Below are positions 7,065-13,649 of a stretch of 22,586 bases of DNA, piece after piece (position 1 is the first letter of the stretch; each line of letters starts with the position of its first letter). This DNA comes from Calditrichota bacterium (lineage in GTDB: Bacteria; Calditrichota; Calditrichia; RBG-13-44-9; J075). The DNA is taken from positions 1 to 22,586 of the forward strand of contig RFIL01000079.1 in assembly GCA_003695285.1 (NCBI GenBank), in the 5' to 3' direction. Both the position numbers and the translations under genes were made by a program. The notes under the pieces were generated by a model. It did no database searches, had not been told where the DNA came from, and saw only the letters and a list, made by a program, of their open reading frames with translations.

Positions 7065-7143
7065 CGATAATTAGAATTGTAATATTAAAGATAGACGATA
7101 AATGAGAGTGAATACTAAAGTTTATCGATAAAGTTTACGATAA
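7065..7143 (+). repeat. Four CGATAA repeats upstream of flagellin 2
   Basis: CGATAA occurs at 7065-7070, 7096-7101, 7126-7131 and 7138-7143 within 79 bases, with spacings of 31, 30 and 12. CGATAA is the core of the sigma-28 -10 element. Only the last copy has a convincing -35. The others may be alternative or decayed promoters, or operator sites. The rest of the gap from the terminator at 6943 to 7065 holds only weak inverted repeats and no gene I can support. Confidence 0.6.
7116..7143 (+). promoter_or_regulatory. Sigma-28-like promoter of flagellin gene 2
   Basis: TAAA (7116-7119), 16 bases, then TACGATAA (7136-7143) fits sigma-28 with a spacer one base longer than usual. Transcription would start near 7151, placing both GGA hairpins in a leader of about 59 bases. 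Confidence 0.55.
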
Positions 7144-7159
7144 TTTTACTAAACTAAAA

Positions 7160-7175
7160 CGGGCACGGAAGCCCG
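7160..7175 (+). promoter_or_regulatory. GGA-loop hairpin 1 in the flagellin 2 leader (putative CsrA site)
   Basis: CGGGC pairs perfectly with GCCCG around the hexaloop ACGGAA, with GGA at 7167-7169. The loop is nearly identical to that of the SD hairpin 30 bases downstream (ACGGAG). A hairpin site plus an SD site is the layout known for CsrA repression of Bacillus hag. Confidence 0.65.
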
Positions 7176-7190
7176 GTATGGTTAAATAAA

Positions 7191-7204
7191 ATACACGGAG
7201 GTAT
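7191..7204 (+). promoter_or_regulatory. SD of flagellin 2 inside a GGA-loop hairpin (putative CsrA operator)
   Basis: ATAC (7191-7194) pairs with GTAT (7201-7204) around ACGGAG. The 12 bases from 7191 match RUACARGGAUGU at 10 of 12 positions. The loop contains the GGAG of the SD, so CsrA binding and ribosome binding would exclude each other. Confidence 0.7.
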
Positions 7205-7209
7205 ACATT

Positions 7210-8049
7210 ATGGCATTCTACAGTGGATCTCGGATTAACACGAACGTTGGTGCTCTGAATGCATTCAATGCCCTCAATGCTCTAAACAGCAAAATTGGAA
7301 CCCACCAATTTCGATTAGCTTCTGGAAAACGGATCAACTCGGCTGCCGATGACCCGGCGGGTTATACCATCTCCAAAAAATTACAGGCTCGTTCTCGTTC
7401 TTTGAGCGCGGCTTTAGCAAACGTCGGAGAAGCCAAAAACATCCTCTCTGTGGCTGAAGGTGGATTCCAGAACATCAATGACATCCTGGTGGGCATTAAG
7501 GAAAAGGTCATTCAGGCTGGAAACGGTAGCTACACTGCAGAAGAATATGCCGCAATTGTTACTCAAATCACTGATATGTTAAACGAAGTGGATGACATCA
7601 TCAGTGAAACCAAATTTAACGGGACTCAACTACTTGACGGTAATTTCACCAGCAAAGTCTTTCAAACAGGAGCAGATGGTGGTGATCAGTTAACGGTGAG
7701 TTTAAGTGCCGGGGTTGATTCTACTGACTTCGGACTGAATGGATTAAACTCCTCGGATTTGCAAGGCTCCAACTTGTCATTAACCTTGACCAGTCTTGAC
7801 AATGCGATTTCAACGGTCAGTAGTGAACTTCAGAAAATCGGGTCTTTGATACAACGGCTGGATGTAAAGGAACAAACACTCCAGGTCGCCATTACAAACA
7901 CCGATGCAGCTGCGAGCCGGATTATGGATGCAGACATCGCCAAAGAACAACTGGAAATCACCAAGTTGCAAATCCTGCAACAAACGGCAACCATCCAGTT
8001 AGCTCAGGCCAACTCTGCACCACAAAACATCCTGCAGCTGTTCCGGTAA
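7210..8049 (+). CDS. fliC: Flagellin 2
   Basis: A second 279-residue flagellin, beginning MAFYSGSRINTNVGALNAFN with the signature RLASGKRINSAADDPAG at residues 35-51 and ending in LAQANSAPQNILQLFR. It differs from flagellin 1 mainly in the short central region and at scattered conservative positions, so the pair looks like a tandem duplication followed by divergence. Synonymous codons differ a great deal between the copies, so the duplication is not recent. It has its own promoter and leader, and no T-tailed terminator before fliS, so it can be co-transcribed with fliS-fliD. It may be the main or an alternative filament subunit. Confidence 0.97.
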   Translation: MAFYSGSRINTNVGALNAFNALNALNSKIGTHQFRLASGKRINSAADDPAGYTISKKLQARSRSLSAALANVGEAKNILSVAEGGFQNINDILVGIKEKVIQAGNGSYTAEEYAAIVTQITDMLNEVDDIISETKFNGTQLLDGNFTSKVFQTGADGGDQLTVSLSAGVDSTDFGLNGLNSSDLQGSNLSLTLTSLDNAISTVSSELQKIGSLIQRLDVKEQTLQVAITNTDAAASRIMDADIAKEQLEITKLQILQQTATIQLAQANSAPQNILQLFR

Positions 8050-8051
8050 TG

Positions 8052-8076
8052 GAGAAAGATAGCGACTTTCTTTCTC
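8052..8076 (+). other. Stem-loop just after flagellin 2
   Basis: GAGAAAG (8052-8058) pairs with CTTTCTC (8070-8076) around an 11-base loop, three bases after the flagellin 2 stop. There is no T-run. It could stabilise the 3' end of an abundant flagellin message while allowing read-through into fliS. Confidence 0.4.
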
Positions 8077-8114
8077 AACACGCAAGATAGAGGACGTAAT
8101 GGTGAACCAATTTC

Positions 8115-8127
8115 AACAAGGAGTGTT
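8115..8127 (+). promoter_or_regulatory. SD of fliS inside a GGA-loop hairpin
   Basis: AACA (8115-8118) pairs with TGTT (8124-8127), and the loop AGGAG is the SD of fliS. The geometry resembles the flagellin SD hairpins, but the match to the CsrA consensus is weaker (ACAAGGA followed by GUGU). Confidence 0.4.
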
Positions 8128-8129
8128 CG

Positions 8130-8465
8130 ATGGAAACAGCCTTAGCTTATAAAAGCATGAATGCACAAAAGGGCATTAATCAGTATCAACAGAATGTGAT
8201 TCTTAACGCAACACCTGAAGAACTGATACTGAAACTCTACGACCTGGGCATTCTCTCGATTCGCAGAAACGACTTTGAGAAAGCGAATCTGGTGCTTACG
8301 GAATTGATTTCTGCCCTGAATTTTGAATACCAAGAAGAAGCACTGGGACTTTTTAAGCTCTATCGATACTGTCAGGATTGCTTGTATAAAGGGAATACCA
8401 AAGAGCCCATACACATACTGTCGGAATTGCGTGAAACCTGGGCCAAAGCCTTTAACTTAGCTTAA
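8130..8465 (+). CDS. fliS: Flagellin export chaperone FliS
   Basis: The 111-residue product is a small helical-bundle chaperone that binds the flagellin C-terminus in the cytoplasm and prevents early polymerisation. The family signature is present near the N-terminus: YQQNVILNATPEELILKLYD (about residues 19-38), followed by the helix that normally carries 'A...G...RA..il..L' and here reads RRNDFEKANLVLTELISAL. It is slightly shorter than the usual 125-135 residues, mainly at the C-terminus. The ATG follows AAGGAG. Its place between flagellin and fliD is usual. In the FliW/CsrA loop FliS also helps partition flagellin. Confidence 0.92.
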   Translation: METALAYKSMNAQKGINQYQQNVILNATPEELILKLYDLGILSIRRNDFEKANLVLTELISALNFEYQEEALGLFKLYRYCQDCLYKGNTKEPIHILSELRETWAKAFNLA

Positions 8466-8501
8466 TGTAAGGGTACGATGAATGCAAAAAGACACATTTT
8501 T

Positions 8502-8548
8502 CACAGTCTCTGTTCCTCCTTGTTCAATCTGTGGGAGGAACTACTGTG
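8502..8548 (+). promoter_or_regulatory. Long stem-loop between fliS and fliD
   Basis: CACAGT (8502-8507) pairs with ACTGTG (8543-8548) and GTTCCTCC (8512-8519) pairs with GGAGGAAC (8534-8541), giving 14 perfect pairs with an asymmetric internal loop and a 14-base apical loop. No T-run follows. It ends 26 bases before the fliD start and is a strong candidate for an mRNA processing or translational element. It contains a buried GGAGG. Confidence 0.6.
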
Positions 8549-8574
8549 TTAATAATTCAGCGAGGTGAGAAACA

Positions 8575-9975
8575 ATGATTTCTCAAGTAAACAGTAACAT
8601 AGAACTATTACTGGAAAATTTTCGGACACTGGAAGAAAGGCCTATTCGGACCCTTGAAGCCCGAATAGAAACTTTCAACAATCGCATTTCCCTGTTTAAT
8701 GATCTGAAATCGAAAATTTCCTCGTTAAATTCTCTGGTATCCGAACTTAAACAAAGCGGTACCCTTTCGATCTATGGGAAAAAAGCGGCGACCAGCTCCG
8801 ATGAAACCGTGGCAACGGTAACAGCCTCTTCAACAGCGGTTGTAACCAGTCACACCCTTTTTGTTTCTCAATTAGCCAAAGCTGATAAGGTCGTATCTAA
8901 TCAGTATACTCTGACCGGTACCGACATTTCCTCCACTCTGGGCGCGGGAACTTATACGTTCGATGTGACGGTGAATGGGACAACAACCTCGGTCAGTGTA
9001 GATATTGCCGCCGGAGAGGATAACGAAACGGTATTAAATAATATTGTTACAGCGGTTAATAATACATCAAACGTTGGTATTCGCGCATCGGTGATTCAAG
9101 ATAGTGATACCACCGGACGTCTGGTGTTCACCAGTGAGGAAACCGGTGCAGATTATGAGATGACACTCAGCGATACCAGTGGAACCCTCCTCTCCACCCT
9201 GGGACTGAATGATTCTGTCCAGGCTAGTGGCACCAACGGCGGTTACATCTATGATAGCAGCGAACTAAATGCATTGGTAACCATTGATGGCATCAGTGTT
9301 TCCAGCAATTCCAACACCCTGGATAACGCGATTGAAGGGTTAACAATCACTCTCCATAAGACTCAAGCAACCGGTGAACAAGACGTAACCATTAATGTTT
9401 CCAACGATGTTGAAACCATTAAGAGTAAGATAGAAGAATTTATCAATGCCTATAATGATGTATTGGACTTCATCATTACCAATACTGCAGTGAATACCAG
9501 TACTTATGAACGATCTGCCTTTAGTGGAGATTTCTCCATCACCAATTTGCGATTGCAGATGCGCCAGGCCATGGGAAGTGCCGTTACTGGTTTGGCAGCA
9601 GGAGATCCTACTCTTCTGACCGATCTGGGTATCTCCATCGGGAAAGATGGTAAACTTTCCATATCGGACAGTGATAAACTGGAAGATATGATTACCGATA
9701 ATCTTTCCCAGGTGGAACAATTGTTCAACTCTTCCGATGGTTTTGCTCCCCGGCTGGAATCGATTTTGGATGAAATGAGCAAGGGTGACGGTATCATCGA
9801 GAAGCGAAAAGATGTTCTGCAAAATAATATTGATCGGATCAACAATCGAATCGAGCAGATGCGAAAATCCATCGACAAGAAGATGGAGAGTTATCGTCAA
9901 CAATTTTCTCAACTACAGGCTGCATATGTTCAGTTTCAAATGCAGTCGAATTTTATATCATCATTAACCGGTTAA
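8575..9975 (+). CDS. fliD: Flagellar filament cap protein FliD (HAP2)
   Basis: The 466-residue product forms the cap under which flagellin subunits fold at the filament tip. The N-terminal helical region (about residues 1-60) contains EERPIRTLEARIETFNNRIS, a variant of the FliD pattern in which a short N-terminal segment is followed by a coiled coil. The middle is beta-rich and Ser/Thr-rich, with the typical 'VTINVSNDVETIKSKIEEFI' segment where FliD_N gives way to FliD_C. The C-terminus is a long coiled coil ending QFQMQSNFISSLTG, near the canonical 'M..q...l...l'. The start is set by GAGGTGAG upstream. It is followed by flaG after 30 bases. Confidence 0.95.
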   Translation: MISQVNSNIELLLENFRTLEERPIRTLEARIETFNNRISLFNDLKSKISSLNSLVSELKQSGTLSIYGKKAATSSDETVATVTASSTAVVTSHTLFVSQLAKADKVVSNQYTLTGTDISSTLGAGTYTFDVTVNGTTTSVSVDIAAGEDNETVLNNIVTAVNNTSNVGIRASVIQDSDTTGRLVFTSEETGADYEMTLSDTSGTLLSTLGLNDSVQASGTNGGYIYDSSELNALVTIDGISVSSNSNTLDNAIEGLTITLHKTQATGEQDVTINVSNDVETIKSKIEEFINAYNDVLDFIITNTAVNTSTYERSAFSGDFSITNLRLQMRQAMGSAVTGLAAGDPTLLTDLGISIGKDGKLSISDSDKLEDMITDNLSQVEQLFNSSDGFAPRLESILDEMSKGDGIIEKRKDVLQNNIDRINNRIEQMRKSIDKKMESYRQQFSQLQAAYVQFQMQSNFISSLTG

Positions 9976-9980
9976 TAAAA

Positions 9981-9993
9981 TAACGGAGAGTTA
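9981..9993 (+). promoter_or_regulatory. GGA-loop hairpin before flaG
   Basis: TAAC (9981-9984) pairs with GTTA (9990-9993) around the loop GGAGA, just upstream of the flaG SD (GGGGGTGAT). It is a possible additional CsrA site, but a four-pair stem could occur by chance. Confidence 0.3.
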
Positions 9994-10005
9994 GGGGGTG
10001 ATCAC

Positions 10006-10455
10006 ATGGAAGTGACCCAATTAAATTACACCTCAGGTTTACAAAGCTCTACTCCCTATGCCAAGGATCAATCACCGGAATCTCCTCGGGAGAATGTGAC
10101 GGTGAAAGTGAAAGATCTGGAACATCTCCAGTCATTGTTAAGCAAACGACAGGAGATGGTTCAAGAATCCAGGCAATCAGAGGGAAAGAAGGTAGAGACG
10201 GGTAGTGAACAGGAGCGAGAGAATTTGTTTGAACTGGTTAAAATGGTTGGCGAAAAACTAAAGAGCTCTCGAATCCGCATTGAATTTCAGGTCAATGAAG
10301 ACCTGGGTAAAATTTTTATGCTCATTAAAGATCCGGTTACAGATGAAGTGGTAAGAAAGGTTCCGCCGGAAGAATTTGAACAGTTATATCAATCATTAAA
10401 ACATTTACAACAGACGACGGCAAAGGATACAGGGGAGTTAAATGTCAAACTCTAA
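10006..10455 (+). CDS. flaG: FlaG-family flagellar protein
   Basis: The 149-residue product has a disordered polar N-terminal half and a conserved C-terminal FlaG domain (about residues 85-135). This shows IRIEFQVNEDLGKIFMLIKD and then EVVRKVPPEEFEQLY, the family hallmark of a beta-hairpin followed by 'EV-R-(I/V)PPEE'. FlaG proteins affect filament length and are usually found beside fliD-fliS, as here. The family norm is 110-130 residues; the extra length is in the N-terminal linker. The ATG follows GGGGGTGAT. The end overlaps the start of the next gene by 14 bases, showing translational coupling. Confidence 0.92.
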   Translation: MEVTQLNYTSGLQSSTPYAKDQSPESPRENVTVKVKDLEHLQSLLSKRQEMVQESRQSEGKKVETGSEQERENLFELVKMVGEKLKSSRIRIEFQVNEDLGKIFMLIKDPVTDEVVRKVPPEEFEQLYQSLKHLQQTTAKDTGELNVKL

Positions 10456-10876
10456 ATTGCGCTTAAAGGAAACGCTATCCGGATCAGAACAGGAAGAACT
10501 TTTATCGCTGATAACTCGTTTATCAAAGAGCACAGATGAATTATATCAGGCGGCAACCAGGGGTGAATGGAATGTTTTTCAACAACATTTAGAAAGACGT
10601 GGAGAAACTATCGAGGCATTAAAACGATTTGTTCATCCGATACCCGAAAGCGATAAAACGGAGCCTGATCTTCAAAACTCAAAAGACAATATTCGTGATC
10701 AATTGCACAAACATTTAAAAAAAGTAACTAAAGTAAACACTGAAGTTTACGATATTATAAAACGTAGGAAAGATGAGTTATTAAAGCATATATTAAATGG
10801 AAATAAAGGGTTACGATTTTTGAAAAATTTTGAAAAACAAGTGAATCAACAAAAAATTATCTCTAAAACATATTAA
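10442..10876 (+). CDS. FliT-like flagellar chaperone (putative)
   Basis: The 144-residue product is highly charged and helical. The segment about residues 16-60 fits the FliT pattern: a helix with repeated Leu (EELLSLITRLSKSTDELYQA), then a Trp following a Gly-Glu (GEWNVFQQHLERRGETIEAL), with the 'W--f---L--R---i--L' spacing. FliT chaperones bind FliD and can act on the flagellar master regulator. The gene overlaps flaG by 14 bases in a fliS-fliD-flaG-fliT order seen in many bacteria, which supports the call. The Lys-rich C-terminal third is not typical of FliT. Alternatives are a FlgN-type chaperone or an unassigned flagellar protein. Confidence 0.6.
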   Translation: MSNSKLRLKETLSGSEQEELLSLITRLSKSTDELYQAATRGEWNVFQQHLERRGETIEALKRFVHPIPESDKTEPDLQNSKDNIRDQLHKHLKKVTKVNTEVYDIIKRRKDELLKHILNGNKGLRFLKNFEKQVNQQKIISKTY

Positions 10877-10891
10877 CAGGTACATAAGAAG

Positions 10892-11191
10892 ATGAAGATT
10901 AATTCTCTGGAAAATTTTGGTTACATTGTGAGCGTTGACCGGGTAAAGATGGCGAAACAGGCACAGAAACAGCACAGTGAAACTGACAAACTGGAACTTT
11001 CTGATGAGGCAAAACAATTGAATAAAACAGGATCAAGTTTGACCCCTGAACGAATAGATTTGATACGCCAACGCATTGCAGAAAATTTTTACGATCAGGA
11101 CGATGTGTTAAATGAAGTAGCGGAGCGTCTGTTAAAAAGTAGAGAACTCCGAGAGTTCTTAAACAATTTACGCCCCGATAATTTTTCATAG
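10892..11191 (+). CDS. flgM: FlgM-like anti-sigma-28 factor
   Basis: The 99-residue product has an unstructured polar N-terminus and the FlgM C-terminal pattern: DKLELSDEAKQ (residues 32-42), then ERIDLIRQRIAENFY and EVAERLLKS. In this family these helices wrap sigma-28 (FliA) and hold it inactive until FlgM is exported through the finished hook. The gene lies 15 bases after the fliT-like gene and is the last of the cluster, so the anti-sigma factor is made together with the late proteins, giving negative feedback. The SD is weak (ACAGGT upstream, AAGAAG at the start), suggesting low translation. Confidence 0.82.
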   Translation: MKINSLENFGYIVSVDRVKMAKQAQKQHSETDKLELSDEAKQLNKTGSSLTPERIDLIRQRIAENFYDQDDVLNEVAERLLKSRELREFLNNLRPDNFS

Positions 11192-11211
11192 CATGATCTC
11201 CTCCCCCGCGT

Positions 11212-11241
11212 GGATGGGATGCTTTCATCGGCATTCCATCC
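11212..11241 (+). terminator. Hairpin at the end of the flagellar cluster
   Basis: GGATGGGATGC (11212-11222) pairs with GCATTCCATCC (11231-11241), eleven pairs with one G-U, around an eight-base loop. It starts 20 bases after flgM and is followed by a C/T-rich stretch rather than a clean T-run. It is probably an imperfect terminator or mRNA 3' end. Confidence 0.45.
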
Positions 11242-11308
11242 TCCTCTTAACCTCTTCCACTCAAATTGCATCTAAGGCTTAATTTTTAAGGGTTTCAGCA
11301 TATTTTTC

Positions 11309-11337
11309 TTGACTTTGTCTTTATAATTTCAGATATT
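11309..11337 (+). promoter_or_regulatory. Sigma-70-type promoter of the HU gene
   Basis: TTGACT (11309-11314), 17 bases, then GATATT (11332-11337). The -35 is good and the -10 is moderate. A TATAAT at 11322-11327 lies too close to this -35 to be its partner. The leader to the HU start would be about 40 bases. Confidence 0.4.
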
Positions 11338-11381
11338 TTTGCGCCTACTAATTCACTTATCAACAATACCAGGAGGTTTAC

Positions 11382-11651
11382 ATGAATCGTAAGGAATTAA
11401 TTGACGCCCTCGCTCAGAAAACGGATTCGTCCAAAAAAGATGCTGAAAAATTTTTGGCAGCTTTTTTAGAAACCGTAACTGAGGAACTCAAACGTGGTGG
11501 CTCGGTGAACTTGGTCGGATTTGGGAGCTTTAAAGTTCAAGAACGTGCCGCACGTCAGGGGAGAAATCCTCAAACCAATGAAACTATTCAGATTCCCGCC
11601 CGCCGGGTTCCGGTGTTTAAAGCCGGAAAAGAACTAAAATCTGCTTTATAG
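11382..11651 (+). CDS. hup: HU-family nucleoid DNA-binding protein
   Basis: The 89-residue product is a textbook HU/IHF fold, close to the family's 90 residues. It starts MNRKELIDALAQKTDSSKKD, has the dimer-core motif VNLVGFGSFKVQERAAR, and the DNA-binding arm GRNPQTNETIQIPARRVPVF with the intercalating Pro (the P in RNPQT), then FKAGKELKSAL at the end. It bends DNA and compacts the nucleoid. An AGGAGG SD precedes the ATG. It has its own promoter and terminator, so it is a separate unit from the flagellar cluster. Confidence 0.97.
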   Translation: MNRKELIDALAQKTDSSKKDAEKFLAAFLETVTEELKRGGSVNLVGFGSFKVQERAARQGRNPQTNETIQIPARRVPVFKAGKELKSAL

Positions 11652-11704
11652 TTGATGGATGGATAAGTCTGAATCTAGATTTATCTTTATTTCAGGGAAG
11701 TATC

Positions 11705-11731
11705 AGCCGGCTCTTTAGCCGGCTTTTTTTT
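11705..11731 (+). terminator. Intrinsic terminator of the HU gene
   Basis: AGCCGGCT (11705-11712) and AGCCGGCT (11717-11724) are self-complementary arms around CTTT, followed by a T-run to 11731. On the opposite strand there is no T-run of equal strength, so it chiefly serves the plus strand. Confidence 0.93.
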
Positions 11732-11789
11732 ATCCGTCTTCAAAGGATGTTTCCCACTGCTCTTTTCCAGAAGTATCTTACGTGGGAGG

Positions 11790-13454
11790 TTATACCTGAC
11801 ATTCTTTAATGAGAATCTCTTCCTCTAAGAAATCATTAAGTTCCGCTAAGAAAAATTCATTCTGCAAAAGGAAACGTTCTGCAGCACAGGTACGCTTCAA
11901 ACACCCCTGACAGGAAATCCGTAGATGACAACCAACCCGTTGTTTATAGGCAAGCTCTAAATCTCTTAGAGTGGCATTTATCTCACTTAAAAATTCCAGA
12001 TGTGAGAAGTTCTTTGGTAAAATGAGCAACCAGACACTTTGCAGTAATTCGTCTAATTCTTTCAATCTGCCAAGATATTGTCCAATGGTAGCTTTCCAGA
12101 ATATCTTTGCTTTTTGGAAATTTTCATCTGCTTCTTCAGATGGACTGGATACTTCACCATGATGTGTAAAAAGACTATATGGAAGCTCAATTAACTGACG
12201 GATATTTTCATAGAGAAACTGAAAACTCTGTAAATGATCGATGTTTAATGAGGGAAAAGCTTCTCCAATCTCTTCCACATAGGAGGTGATAATATCAAAG
12301 ATAGCATTGATAGACATTTCCATCTCTTTTAATCTCTTGCGAGCTCTTTCATGTAAGAGAACAAAAATTTCTGCCAGTTGTTGTTTCACCTTTGAAGAAG
12401 GGTGATGCTTCAAGATTTGAAGGGCACGAGTGGCCAGGGTGCTAGAAAAACTTTCATCCGTGATTAAAGAGAAAAGTTCCTCCAGCGTTAATACCTGGGT
12501 GACACATTCCAGAATTTCAGGATCCCTTTCCAGATAGGCATTTACAAGGGTGACAAAACAATCTTCATCATCGAGGTTATTGGCACATTTCTCCAGTAAT
12601 AAAATCATTCGACGTTTAATCAAGAGGATCAGCTCAGAGGTTTCGGGATGCCCCTGTAAGAGAAGTTTAAGTTTCTGTTTATTCGGAGTTCGAACGGCTG
12701 ATATTAGCTCTCTCAACTTGATTAAAATTTGCCATAAAAAAAAGGCTGAGGTATTGTTCACCGCTTCGAAGGGTTCAGGTTGGAACAACCACTGTTCAAA
12801 CTCAGAAATCGAATATTTCTCCATTGCATTTACAATACATTCCACAACAATGGGATCCTCATCCAGCAGATATTGAAGGATGAAGGCAATGGAAGTTTCC
12901 GGATTATGCTGATTGCTTTCACTATGAATGGTGGCCACCTTTACCAGCCGTTGTTTTTTGACAGAAATGATATTCTCAACCAGCTGTAATATTTCTCCAT
13001 CCTTATCCCCTACCCCCCGTTGAATCAGGTAATTTTTCAACATTGTCAACATTTGCAAGGATATGGTGGGATTTTCAAAGACCCCTTTTAAAATCCGTAT
13101 ATCTGTCTCATAAATGATGAAAACCAATAAGCTCCGAAAATCTTCTCTCTCTACAAACTGAAGCTTATCTTCCGCGGTCATTTTAAGTAATGCCTTATAC
13201 TGACCCACAAACTGCCAGTATGGATTATTCCGTGCTGCGTTTCGAACCCATGGATCACGATCATTTACTAACAATTCGATAATGTCGGGATAGGGGGATA
13301 CCCGGGCAAGATGTTCCCGGACTGCAGCGGACTGTTGATTGATTATCTGACAATATTTTTCTAAGGATGCGGGGAAGGATACCCGAAAATAATGTTCAAG
13401 GACAAATTCAAAAGTTCTTAACGGTGTACTTTCTATGAACTCAAACGACGTCAT
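11790..13454 (-). CDS. Alpha-helical repeat protein with C-terminal four-Cys cluster, function unknown
   Basis: I do not recognise a named family. From the ATG at 13454 the product is 554 residues, cytoplasmic and nearly all helical. An early segment, IELLVNDRDPWVRNAARNNP (about residues 57-76), and 'FENPTISLQMLTML' resemble HEAT or leucine-rich-repeat-variant units, which form curved protein-binding scaffolds. Near the end the cysteines C509, C515, C518 and C523 form C-x5-C-x2-C-x4-C, a likely zinc or iron-sulphur site. I chose 13454 because AAGGATGAG lies seven bases upstream; an upstream ATG at 13529 adds 25 residues but has no SD. It converges on the HU gene and is divergent from the HEPN-like gene, with which it may share regulation. 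Confidence 0.75.
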   Translation of the reverse strand: MTSFEFIESTPLRTFEFVLEHYFRVSFPASLEKYCQIINQQSAAVREHLARVSPYPDIIELLVNDRDPWVRNAARNNPYWQFVGQYKALLKMTAEDKLQFVEREDFRSLLVFIIYETDIRILKGVFENPTISLQMLTMLKNYLIQRGVGDKDGEILQLVENIISVKKQRLVKVATIHSESNQHNPETSIAFILQYLLDEDPIVVECIVNAMEKYSISEFEQWLFQPEPFEAVNNTSAFFLWQILIKLRELISAVRTPNKQKLKLLLQGHPETSELILLIKRRMILLLEKCANNLDDEDCFVTLVNAYLERDPEILECVTQVLTLEELFSLITDESFSSTLATRALQILKHHPSSKVKQQLAEIFVLLHERARKRLKEMEMSINAIFDIITSYVEEIGEAFPSLNIDHLQSFQFLYENIRQLIELPYSLFTHHGEVSSPSEEADENFQKAKIFWKATIGQYLGRLKELDELLQSVWLLILPKNFSHLEFLSEINATLRDLELAYKQRVGCHLRISCQGCLKRTCAAERFLLQNEFFLAELNDFLEEEILIKECQV

Positions 13455-13564
13455 TTTCTCATCCTTGAGTTTATTTTTTGAGCTTTTATCTTCCCTGTAA
13501 AGCTCATAATAATAATCGGCGATAATCATTATGTTGTTAGCAAGGAGTTTACATCACAGGGAAA

Positions 13565-13593
13565 TTGACGAAGATAGAAATAGCGATTACATA
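13565..13593 (+). promoter_or_regulatory. Possible promoter of the HEPN-like gene
   Basis: TTGACG (13565-13570), 17 bases, then TACATA (13588-13593). The -35 is good and the -10 poor. It lies in the 186-base gap between the divergent genes and is the best candidate there. Confidence 0.3.
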
Positions 13594-13649
13594 TTTTTTC
13601 CCGGGTTAAAATCAGTGATGGTTTATGAACAATAAAAACAGTGAGCAAG

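Noticed and set aside
9340..9912. A 190-codon open frame on the minus strand within fliD.
   Set aside because: It is wholly inside a well-supported fliD, has no SD or recognisable motif, and reads as an antisense shadow.
11322..11327. TATAAT as the -10 of the HU promoter.
   Set aside because: It is only seven bases from TTGACT, and no suitable -35 lies 16-18 bases upstream of it.
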